A stretch of 64,000 nucleotides of DNA from contig NC_092346.1 in the NCBI RefSeq assembly GCF_963676685.1, forward strand, positions 77,143,821-77,207,820, given 5' to 3'. Shown here piece after piece: positions 1 to 11,300 of the stretch; positions within the stretch are counted from its first letter, which is position 1; every line of letters starts with the position of its first letter. The notes under the pieces were generated by a model. It did no database searches. It was not told the origin of the DNA and was given only the letters and a program-made list of their open reading frames with translations. The DNA is from Mytilus edulis (taxonomy: Eukaryota > Mollusca > Bivalvia > Mytilida > Mytilidae). Both the position numbers and the translations under genes were made by a program.

Positions 1-576
1 GCTGATGCTTACAAACAGATAATTATCTTATATTTAGAGTCCGACTTATATTGTGAGTATTGAATGAATTTGACATACTGTGAAATCATTACTTTTCATG
101 GGGTTTAAATTTCGTAGTTTTGTGCATATATACAAGATTTCATTGGGATTTAACTTTTCATGGTTTCCAAGAAAATCGAAGTGATATTATATGTAGGTTA
201 AATTTTCGTGGGGGATTTAGTTTTGTTGATATATTCTTTCCACGAAACAAACGAAGTTAAATCCTTCACGAAAATGTCTGCTTTTGCAGTATACATGTAT
301 GTTTGCCACTAGGATTGCATTAATATCAATTTAATATACATGTATATATATATAAATTTGAAAATATGTCTTATTTTGTCAACCTTAAGGTTAAAATGGG
401 AGTCCTTCTTATGTTTTTTACATTCTGATATTGAATGATTTATTGTTTTCTGTTCCTATCGGTGTCAAGACTATAACAAGTTCAGATTCTGTTGATGTTA
501 CTAATGTACATTACAGTGATTACTGACATATAACCTGATCATGAATCCGCTTTCAAGACTTTTTAAAGAAAAAGTG
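1..576. other. Non-genic AT-rich DNA with a weak dispersed repeat
   Basis: No exon is supported here. About 90-300 contains short self-complementary blocks (TTAAATTTTCGTGGGGGATT near 197 and AAATCCTTCACGAAAATG near 258), which suggests an old dispersed repeat. The rest is simple AT-rich sequence. Confidence 0.4.
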
Positions 577-1562
577 TAAGACATTTTTCAATTAAAAGTT
601 TTGGCTGTTGGCAAAAAGACCTTTGAAAAGAACCCATCTATACATATTCAAAATTCGAACCTCACATGTGAAAAAACAGTAAAATTATTAGGCATTGAAA
701 TAGACTACCAGCTAAATTTTGATGTTCATGTCAGCTCAATCTGTAGGAAGGCATCACAGCAATTAAATGTTTTAAAACGTTTAGGCTCATTTTTGGATAG
801 ACTTAGTAAACTTACTATATTTCATACTTTTATTCTTAGTAATTTTAATTTTTGCCCTTTGGCATGGCATTTTTGCACTGAGAAAAATTCCAAAAAACTA
901 GAAAAGGTGCAGGAAAGAGCACTCCGTTTTGTTTATGAGGATTTTACCAGCTCCTACGAGGACCTCTTACTTAAAGCTAAGGTGCCTTCCTTGCAGATCA
1001 GACGGATAAGAACAATGGCTCTAGAAACTTTTAAAATTATAAACAACATCGCTCCTGTGTGCTTACAAAATTTGGTGAATGTCAAAAAATCTAAATATTC
1101 TTTCAGGTATGTAAATATTCTTGAAATTCCACAGGTAAAGTCAACCCGTTACGGTAAAAAATCGTTCAAATTTGCTGCTGCTACTTTATGGAACAGTCTT
1201 CCAAACCATTTCAGGACTGAAAACAGTTTTTCACATTTTAAAAGTCTTGTTCAGTCCTGGAACGGTTTGGAATGTCACTGTTCTGCTTGCAGATAATTCT
1301 TAAACTGTTTTATTATTTATGCTGCTTTTGGTTGCTCTGGTCAAGCATGTTTTTACTTCATTCTAAATTTGTTGATTATTTTTATTGCATGCTATGTATG
1401 TGAGATTCAACTTTGTATTACAGGTTGTTTTATATGTCAAAATGCACTGTTTTTATGTTATTTATATGTTTTTATATTCGGTCAAAAGCTCCTTAGAGCT
1501 TGTGTTGCTTATTTGTACTCATGCCGAATCAAAATAAAGTTTTCTTATCTTATCTTATCTTA
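577..1562 (+). mobile_element. 5'-truncated non-LTR retrotransposon (LINE), RT C-terminal part and tail
   Basis: An open frame from 580 to 1296 encodes the region that follows the catalytic core of a LINE reverse transcriptase. Visible marks are KLLGIEID, a run like SICRKASQQLNVLKRLG, and the ending AAATLWNSLPNH, all typical of Jockey/CR1-type polymerases. The catalytic DD motif is absent, so only the thumb and connector part is kept. After the stop come about 250 bp of 3' UTR and a tail of (TTATC)n at 1543-1562, a usual LINE 3' end. A stop at 577-579 sits where the frame meets unrelated sequence. This is a dead 5'-truncated copy, and the exact clade is not settled. Confidence 0.75.
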
Positions 1563-2987
1563 AAAGGATTAATGGAAAAACCTGCCAGATTTAACAGTGA
1601 GAGCAAACACTTTAATAACTTAATAAATAAAAGTGAAATTCAAAATGCCGAAATCGATGGGTCACTGTGAAAACTGTCTACTAATGAGAAAATAAAGGTT
1701 GGCAGGTAAGTGAAACTTACATAAATGAAGAGATAATTTATGAAAAATGAACAGATTGATGCCCGATTTATATAATTCCAAGGCCGTCAGTCGGCAGCAG
1801 AAGCGACGAAGCAGCGCATCTATTTTGGGTGGGCAAATATCCACTTTTTGATATAAGACGAGCTCTGACGTCCCACGGCCCCAGCTTGTCTGGCAAAACA
1901 GCCGTTGGACGTCAGAGTAATCTCGGACTAATTTACGATATAACAAGTTTTAGCGGGGTTGACAGCCTATAAAGCGGCATATAACGGTACTTCGTCACCA
2001 CCTGACATTTTTCTAAAATGCAAGTTAAGTACTTTGTGTTATAATAAGGTATATAGGAAATTTTTTCTGAGACAAGTGCCTGTGATCAGGTAATTTTTGT
2101 GAAAAATAAAAATCGTGTTCCATTCATATAATTTAAGCAGAATATTTACGTGAGAGGATTCATGTCCTATTGCTAACTAATCAATATATCTTTCCAATGT
2201 CACGTAGAGTTGCTAAAACTGATCAAACAGCAAGACAACGAAACCAGAAAAACATTTTGCTTTTTATACCTTTTTCAGCCCTTCTTAAAGAAGAGTTTCA
2301 GCTTGTCATTTTCGCCCCAAAATACATTCGCCACAAATGATATATCATCATGTCATCTAACTAATACTCAACCTTTATAAATGACAAGTTTTGCTGGTTT
2401 TTACTTTTGTTGTGCATTATTCAGCTTTTTTTGTTGAATTCAAGAAAGGGAAGATGAAGGTAAAACTTTTTATTTTGCCCTCAGATTTAAAACCATCGTG
2501 TAAATCAAAGTTTGGCCCCGAAAACTACTCGCCCCAACTTCGTCTCATCATCAAACAAATACTTACTTGGTATAAATAGAGACATATTATACATGTCTCT
2601 GCTATAACATTATAAAGTATTCATATTTTACCGTTCCCATCTATGGCCCGGTTTTTATATTTTAAGTCAGTATATTTTTTTTTTTCTTATTTATGTATAG
2701 TACGTAATTTACTTTTCTTTACTTTTCTTTCATAGCAGAAAACATATCGTTTTCCCAAATTTTGTTATATTTCTATCCGACTGACTTTAAAAAGAAAGTT
2801 TTCAAATGAGGCTATATTTAATTTTAATAACAATTTTTCCCCAGTAAAACTAATAACATAATTGAATCGACCTAGTAAACATTGTACGTAAGGAGACTAT
2901 CTGCACAATTTGTATTTTTATCAATTAAATGATTGCCAAGAAGATCTAACAAGGACAACGATTCATCTAATGGTGGAATATACTTCA
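1563..2987. other. Intergenic region, no gene seen
   Basis: There is no supported exon. A locally GC-richer patch at about 1775-1965 (ACGTCAGAGTAATCTCGG type sequence) looks like a dispersed repeat of unknown family. The remainder is AT-rich, with a poly-T run near 2668. Confidence 0.4.
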
Positions 2988-3282
2988 TAATAACTAAAAG
3001 AGACACTCATCTAGTAGTGGAATATACAGCTCGCACTCCATAATAACTAAAAGAGACACTCATCTAGTAGTGGAATATACAGCTCGCACTCCATAATAAC
3101 TAAAAGAGACACTCATCTAGCAGTGGAATATACAGCTCGCACTCCACACTAGCTTAAAAGAGATATTCATCTAGTATAGTGGAATATAAATCCCACATTT
3201 CACATTAGATAAAAATAGACATTTTATCTAGCGGCAGAATAAACAGTTAACTCTGTGCATTAGCTGAAAAGAGACACGGAGA
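2988..3282. repeat. 53-bp tandem repeat array upstream of FAHD1
   Basis: Three near-identical 53-bp units (2988-3040, 3041-3093, 3094-3146) begin TAATAACTAAAAGAGACACT and end in CTCGCACTCCA. Two or three decayed units follow to about 3282 (CATTAGATAAAAATAGAC, CATTAGCTGAAAAGAGACAC). A degenerate half-unit precedes them near 2962. The array ends about 360 bp before the FAHD1 start codon. Confidence 0.85.
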
Positions 3283-3639
3283 AACCATTATTAAAATGTT
3301 CTGACAGCTCTATTTTAAGGTCTACTTATGACTTTAGATGGTAATGATAATAAGCATAATAACACGGACGACATACCAAGAAGACTTAGCTAGTAACCCC
3401 AAAGTATTTAGAGAAATCAGACCATTATTATTTTTACTATAACTACACAAGTTATACTGAAATCGTGATTGAAGATATCAACGGACAAACGGTGCTTTTA
3501 AGCAAACAAAAGTATTTAAGATGAGATAACAGAATCAAAGTTTACATTGATAATACGTATAATTTATAGTTGATTTGAGAAAGGTATAAAGCACAAATTT
3601 ACGAGTTCATATATATATGTATGTTAGTTGGCCTTCGAA

Positions 3640-3707
3640 ATGGCTGAAAGATTGAAACAATTTAGAGAAATTGGGAAGAAAATAGTCGCAGTCTGCCGAA
3701 ACTACAA
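3640..3707 (+). CDS. FAHD1: FAHD1 exon 1
   Basis: The exon starts at the ATG at 3640 and encodes MAERLKQFREIGKKIVAVCR followed by NY and two bases of a split codon. It ends at the donor GTTAGT. The IVAVCRNY strand aligns with the IVCVGRNY strand of the family, which fixes the frame. Confidence 0.75.
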
Positions 3708-5265
3708 GTTAGTATTACCTTCTACTCTATAAAATCATAAGTATACGTTTGTCAGTTATTTGATGTACCCACTCCACAGATGAGACAAAGGACCATAAAG
3801 GTTATCAAATTTCTCATATTTGGTCAATTTTATTCTGATGCAAAAATGATTTTTTTTATATGTTTTATTCATTTAAAATAATTGAACAAAATCAGATGAA
3901 CAAATATCAGGTAGCTAACCTTTTTAGACCACATCAGAGATCGATTGAAGGAATTGTAAAAGAAAAAACACCTGCAGATAGCAAGATTTTGCGTATCTGT
4001 TTTATCGACACAAACAGATATGATAGTCCAGGACTTTGCAAAGGCATTTGATAAAGTCAGCCATCCACGCATGCTACACAAGCTCAGACACTATGGGATA
4101 AGAGGGAAAATCACAAATGGATCACAGCATTTTTAGACAACAGAACACAGGCAGTTGTACTGGAAAATAAGTATTCAGACAAAGTGGGAGTAACATCTTG
4201 AGTATCCCAAGGCAGTGTACTTGGACCTGTCCTTTTCCTTATCTTCATCAATGACATCACTGATGATATACAGTCAACAATTCGTCTGTTTGTTGATGAT
4301 TGCGCCATCTACCGGCAAATTATAACTACCAAAGATCAAGCCATCCTTCAAAAAGAGATGACTACCTTGACGAAACGGGAACAGAAATGGAAAATGGAAT
4401 TTAATGTCAGCAAATGCAACGTGATGCACCTAACAAGATCTAAAACCCCCCCATAAAAGAACCCTATTACATGCATCATGGGAAACAACTAGAAGCAGTC
4501 ACAGACACGAAATACTTGGGAATTACCATCAAAAATTACCTTAGCTGGAACCTACACATACACAACATTGTAGCCAGTGCAAACCAAGCACAAGGGATGC
4601 TTAGCAGAAACATCAAAAAAGCTCCACAACAAACAAAAACCAATGCTGTCAACGCACTTATAAGACCAATGGAGTATAGCGCAGCCATATGGGATCCCTA
4701 TACGCAAGAAAATATTGACAAAATAGAGCGGCTCGCTATATTTTCAACGACTACAGTAACCAATCGAGTGTCACAAGCATGATAAGCAAGCTTAACTTGA
4801 TACCTCTCTACCAACGAAGAGTAAACATCAGATTATGCATATTTTACAAAATTGTAAATGAGCTAGTAGCAGTTCCAACAGATACTTACCTCATCCCACT
4901 AAATAGAACATCAAGACACTACAATACCATGACATACACCATCTTCAACCCAAGACATGATTACTACAAATTCTCATTCTTTCCAAGAAAGGTAATAGCC
5001 TGGAATAAATTACCGGAATCGAAAGTGATCGAAGCTTTCAAGATACTGGTTACCGAGATGATGGAATGTTTTTTTTATCCTGCACCAACTGTACAGCATG
5101 CACCATATTTTCTTTTTTGATCCTTGATCTTTTATTGTAAATAGACATCTACGTAACGCACAAGTAATGAGTACTCGTTATTGAGTTTAACTACTATATC
5201 TAAGAAGAAGAAGGTATTTAAAGCGGAAAGGGGTAAATATCGCTTTGAAACTTAACTTACATATG

Positions 5266-5354
<89 letters not shown>

Positions 5355-8300
5355 TATAAGAATCTACCAACCAGTAAACTTAATAGGTATTGGATCATCA
5401 AAATTGACAATACTACACAAACAGGAAAAATTATATGAGTCTCGCACAAAGATGGAAAAACTGAACAGATGATATAAATTATACAATAATTGCAAATATT
5501 TCGGCTCAACAAATGGCCTTCTTCGGTGCAAAAGTTTTAACAATACTGATATATAATGTATAAGGTGTAAAGATAGATGTATATATATACAACTCGTCTA
5601 AACATCAACCCAACAATGTTAGATCTGTAAATTTGCTTTCGCAAATTTTTGGTTCTTCCCTCGCCGGGATTCGAACCCATGCTACTGTGATATCGTGACA
5701 CCAAATCGCCTGCACTGCAGCCGTCCCGCTAGACCACACGACCACCTGGGCTCTCAAAAAAAAAAGCTTTCGCTGGCCGTTTGTTACCTTTCCTCGTCAG
5801 TTTTAATCTAGCGGCGTACTACAGTACATGATATAGAAGGCATGAAGATGTTATTGTTACAGATCAGCTAAATTATCTATTGTAAAGGATCCTACAAATT
5901 AATGTAATATACAGTCACAGAAAATAATTATATTTATAAGTACGTCTGAGTCAGTGACAACTCTACAACAGATGTATCCATCGGATCGCCATCAATGATG
6001 GTGATACATGGCTGTGTACATAATGTATATACAACATATATATTTTAGAGATTGATGTCTATATTAAGATTATCAGAACCACCAAGACTCACCAGTAAAC
6101 TCTTTATTGGACTAATTCTGTTTTAGAGTTTTAGAGTATTTTAATGTTAAAAGTTTAATGAAATACATTCACTCTTTTGCGACTTATCTTGTATACAATC
6201 TTTATTAAGTTTGATTTTACAGAGGTCTTACTGCTGCTCAAGGCATACCCAATCCGAAGACGCCAAGCCTGTTTGCAAAGCCAACAACTGCATACATCAC
6301 CGAAGGACAATCTATTCGTGTATGTTACTCTTTTAAAACTTACTGCAGTACCAATTTCACGGTGGGTAAAGTTGTCCTGCGAGAAAACGGTCTGTGCTGT
6401 TATTTCGGTCCTGACCGGTGCTTGTGATCATGCATCGAAAATATGTAAACAAAGACGAATATTATGATTTTTGACGTTTTTTTCTCATAAAGAATGGAAG
6501 GAAACAGTTGAGATTTTTTTATTTTTTTATTTTTTTTTATGGGTTCAAGGCAACCATTAGAAATGTGACCATTCAAGCTGTTTCAGTGAGCGTAATACAA
6601 ACATACTAATTTTCAGAAAATCTAGAAATGAAAAAATAAAACAAAAATGCTCCTGGAGTCCGCCATTTATATCCAAATCCACACGACAAAATTATTTTGT
6701 GAAAACCCCTTGTAATTTATTAAAATTTTGCATTTTCTCTCTTTATTCATGTCATGATATTGTGCTGGTGGGTCCTGTCATTGTGCTAGTGGGTCCTGAT
6801 ACGATGCTGGTGATTTTGGATAAAAAGTTGGTCATATTTGAAACAAATGTTACAAAATCAATAAAATTGGATAGATAATTGTATTCAATCGGATCTGTGA
6901 CTCATATTTTTACTTTTGTGCACCCATTTGACTGTTTAATAAGCATTTTCAAATAATCGTAACTTATTACATAAAGGCCAACATATTCCGTCCATTATCA
7001 GATGAAAATATATCTAATTAGAATAGTTTTATTTAAGATATTAAATGTAGTAATACGGAAGCCGATAAGGGCCATTCAAAAAAAAAAATTATGTCGTAAT
7101 TACGACATAGCATGTCGTAATTTCGACATAACATGTCGTTATTACGACATCGCTATGTAGTAATTTCGACATAACATGTCGTTATAACGACATCGCTATG
7201 TCGTAATTTCGACATATCATGTCGTAATAACGACATCACTATGTCGTTAAAACGACATACATGTAGCTATGTCGTAATAACGACATCGCTATATATAAAA
7301 GAATATGTATTATGATTGCCAAGAGACTAAATGACACAGAAATTAACAACTATAGGTCATCATAATGCCCCCAATAATTAGAAAAGCCCCCGATTAGTCA
7401 GCTATAAAAGAGGGAGGAAAGATACCAAAGGGAGAGCCCCCGAAATGCTGTGTGGTAGACAGTGTTATTAATTAATGATTAGTTAGCTCCCTTGGTAAAA
7501 CTCCAAATTTCATATTTAATATATTTCATTGTTAAATAATTTACATGAAGCTTAATAAGTATATATTTGTTAATTGCATAGCTTTTGCTATTTGAATTCA
7601 TTGGTTAAAGATTTTTAATTTATATTGTAAAGTTTAATATTTGCATCGTCGAAAAATCTTTGGTTACCTTCTTTGGATACCTTCAGTGAGAAACTTATAT
7701 ATTTTTTAAATCCCGTCTAAGTTTTATAAAAGAGGGACGAAAGATACCAAAGGGACAGTCAAACTCATAAATCTAAAACAAACTGACAACGCCATGGCTA
7801 AAAATGAAAAAGACAAACAGAAAAACAATAGTACACATGACACAACATAGAAAACTAAAGAATAAACAACACGAACCCCACCAAAAACTAGGGGTGATCT
7901 CTCCGGAAGGGTAAGCAGATCCTGCTCCACATGCGGCACCCGTCGTGTTGCTTATGTGATTACAAATCCGGTAAATAGTCTAATTCGGTAGGTCAAATTC
8001 ATGAAAGGGAAGGGGATTGTAGTTACGACGTGAGGAACATATCCGATATCATTTGTGAAATGGTTATTCCATAACGGTCAACCAACTCGTGATGGCGTCC
8101 GTAAAATTTACGAAGGGATGATTTCAACTTCACCATTTGGAACTCTTGATTTAATAGCTTCCTTGTGAGCAGTAACCCTCTATCAAGAAAATCATGATAG
8201 GAAATGCAAGCACGGGAATATCGTATCAATTGAGAGATATATACCCCGTATGCAGGTGCTGCTGGAATGTTGCTACTTAGAAATGGAAAGTTCACAATTG

Positions 8301-11300
8301 GAAAGCTGAAATCATCTCTTTTGTCGTAAAGTTTTGTCTTCAACCGACCCTCATAGTCAATTTCTAGATGTAAGTCAAGATATGAAGCTGACTTAACTGT
8401 ATCTGTAGTATCCTTTATCTCCAATTCGATGGGATAGATGCGTTCCACATAGTCACCAAATTTTGAATTGTTTAGTGAAAGAACGTCATCTATATAGCGG
8501 AAAGTTATAAGTTACCTGCCGTGGAAGGGCTGTATAGCTAGACAAGTTTGAAATAAACAAATAAGACGTGGAAATTATGAGGACTGACATTGCATGCCAA
8601 GCTTTCATCTCCATTTATATAAGCGCAAACTACATGGTTTCTTGTAATAAGGGTGAATTGAAGTATTAATAGCTCTATTTCTACTTTCAAACGTTGGGCA
8701 CGATATTCCTACAACACGACGTTACACTTTTTAAACATGCGGCGTCGAAGAGGGTTTTTGACTTCGTTTAATTTTTGCAAGTTTTATTCGTTTTTTTATG
8801 ATATTATTAATTCGTATATTTTAACAAATTTGATTCGTTTAGGGATAGTCACATGTTAAACTATATTTTCTAAGGTAGAGAGGAAAGGCCGGATAGCAAA
8901 AAGCATATTGACCGGCAAAAAGCATATTGCACGGTTATTTTTAGAATATCTAAAAACCGATATACTTTGTGACTTCATGTAATGAATTTCAGGATATTGT
9001 TTAACGTTTTGAAACAAATGATCATATCTGTGATCGATTATTTGACGAAAAAAAGTCTTCAAATACATAAGTTGTCCAAATAAAAAGTAAATGAAATAAC
9101 AACTAATATGTTGTTATTGTCAAGGGGACAATGTAATATCTATAAAGTTCCAACAAACCTAAATGACGATTTTGATACAAACTAACATGGTCGGAAATTC
9201 ATAATATATCAAATATATAATTATCATGAACATTTAATTGAAACCAGCGTCTTTAGGATTTTAGACGTTTTCAGACGTTTGGACAAATTGGCTACCGTTT
9301 TGTAATGTGTGGAAGCATTTTATTCCTTTAAGATCCAAATATGTAGGTAATAAGAAAAGAATCTTGGCATTTTTTACTCTTCGTGTATCTGACTTTTGTT
9401 TTTATCAATTATAAAAAATACGCGTTAACTGCTTTGAAAAATGAAATATCAACTTGGACAAAATACTACCGTTTGAAAAACGACTGTGTAGAGAAGATTT
9501 TATTGAATCAGCAATATTTGAACTCAAATGAGGCAAACATTTGTACTTTTGTTAGATATTATTATTGTCTTACTCTTTTTATTCATTTTCTGCTATATCT
9601 ACTTATAAAATTCACTTTCAGTCGTTGAGTTAATGAAAAACGTCGTTGGACATTTTTCTTATTCCAGCATAATATGCAGCCACCGAGTCAAATGAAATTT
9701 GGCAAAATAACGGCTTTAACGGCACAGAGAACCAACACATGTCGGTGTTCCTGCCAAGAATCAAGAAGATCAGAGAATAAGAAATAAGATCACTATACAT
9801 AAGAGTTAAAACTGTTTTTCATAAATGTAACGTTGGACATCCGTTTTTTTCACATAGCTTTCTTATTTTAATCCTCAAATATACTAGATATTACTTAGTA
9901 TATGCTGTAAAAACATAATTTAAAACATATACTGAATTTGTTACAATATTGTTTCGTGCTTTCTAACATTTTTATTTTTATTTTGTTTTGCGGATGAAAT
10001 ATCGAAGATTCTGTTTTAAATCCTAGGCGTTATAGGAACATCGTGCCCACCGTTTGAAAGTAGAAATAGAGCTATCAAGACTTCAATTCTACTTTGTTAC
10101 AAAAAGCCTTGAAGTTTGCACTTATTTATAGGGAGATGGATAGCTTGGCTTGCCTTGGAAGGAAGGAAAGTTACACCTATCACACACGGTTGGTGTAATT
10201 CCATGGCATCTATAAAATATATAAGTTTCTCACTGAATCTACTCAAAGAAGGTAACCAAAGATTTTGCAACGATGCAAATATTAAACTTTACAATATAAA
10301 TAAATATCTTTAACCAATGAATTCAAATAGCAAAATCTATGCAATAAACAAATATATACTTATTAAGCTTCATGTAAATTATTTAACAATGAAATACATT
10401 AAATATGAAATTTGGAGTTTTACCAAGGGAGCTAATAATTGATTAATAACACTGTCTGCCACTCAGCATTTCGGGGGCTCTCCCTCTGGTATCTTTCCTA
10501 CCTCTTTTATAGCTGACTATGTGGGGCTTTTCAAATTATTTGGGGCATTATGATGACCTATAGTTGTTAATTTCTGTGTCATTTAGTCTCTTGGCAATCA
10601 TAATACATATTCTTTTATATATAGCGATGTCTTTATTACGACATAGCTTTGTCGTTATAACGACATGATATGTCGAAGTTACGACATAGCGATGTCGTTA
10701 TAACGACATGTTATGTCGAAATTACGACATAGCGATGTCGTTATAACGACATATTATGTCGAAATTACGACATAGCGATGTCGTAATAACGACATGTCAT
10801 GTCGAAATTACGACATGCTATGTCGTAATTACGACATAATTTTTTTTTTTGAATGGCCCTTATCGGCTTCCGTAAATGCCCTTAAAACAAATTTAAAAGG
10901 TGCGTTAAGTAAAGCGACATTTAGAACGACAATAAAGGGTTGACTGGTTTATTTCAGTTAAATATAGTTACGAGGTAAGACAATTTAACTACTGGTACCT
11001 CTAGTTTCTTCCTGTATAAATACACTGTCTCCAATAAATTTCGACCGGATAAAAAAAAAACCAACCATGACTTGCTTTTAAATTATGACAGATAAAAACC
11101 AACTAGAATGAAAAAAGATGTTGTTTCTTATTGAAATTTGTCCATTGACAAACATTCCACATCATCTTTTTCATATAGGTATTGTATATTTTACACCGTA
11201 TTTTTGGTGATCATGCAAAAGGATCGTCATCCCGAAAATCGTAAACATATTTTCTTATCTTGAAAGGAGACGAGATGGGTTCCATTAACAGATCAATAAA

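Larger units (their letters stand above)
3708..6222 (+). other. FAHD1: FAHD1 intron 1
   Basis: This 2.5-kb phase-2 intron contains a decayed LINE (about 3900-5212), an AT/GA microsatellite and a tRNA-derived SINE. It is AT-rich elsewhere. No micro-exon that could restore the missing His/Glu dyad of FAHD1 was recognised. Confidence 0.65.
7054..10874. mobile_element. 3.8-kb inverted-repeat element with palindrome arrays
   Basis: The ends are exact inverted copies (TACGGAAGCCGATAAGGGCC at the left, its complement at 10855-10874), with arms of about 653 and 656 bp (7054-7706, 10219-10874). The terminal TA is palindromic, so a TA target duplication is possible, as in Tc1/mariner relatives. Each arm carries an array of palindromes and a decayed family-B-like block. 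The interior contains a minus-strand RT fragment (7724-8512), a second nested inverted pair (about 8606-8725 with 10024-10136) and no transposase that I can recognise. The copy is therefore non-autonomous. It lies in FAHD1 intron 2. Confidence 0.8.

Noticed and set aside
1662-1946. 94-codon minus-strand open frame
   Set aside because: It coincides with a GC-richer repeat-like patch and no domain is seen.
5289-5352. Coding run of Arg-Glu residues in the GA tract
   Set aside because: It is a translation of a microsatellite.
5640-5755. A true tRNA gene on the minus strand
   Set aside because: The A and B boxes are present, but the sequence does not give a normal acceptor stem and anticodon arm, and it runs into a SINE body.
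7091-7286. CRISPR-like array
   Set aside because: The repeats are palindromes with short AT linkers and no unique spacers, lie in the arms of a mobile element, and the genome is animal.
8856-9628. Small frames inside the 3.8-kb element as a transposase
   Set aside because: Neither the minus frame (8856-9068) nor the plus frame (9383-9628) has DDE/D-type spacing, helix-turn-helix or length expected for a transposase.
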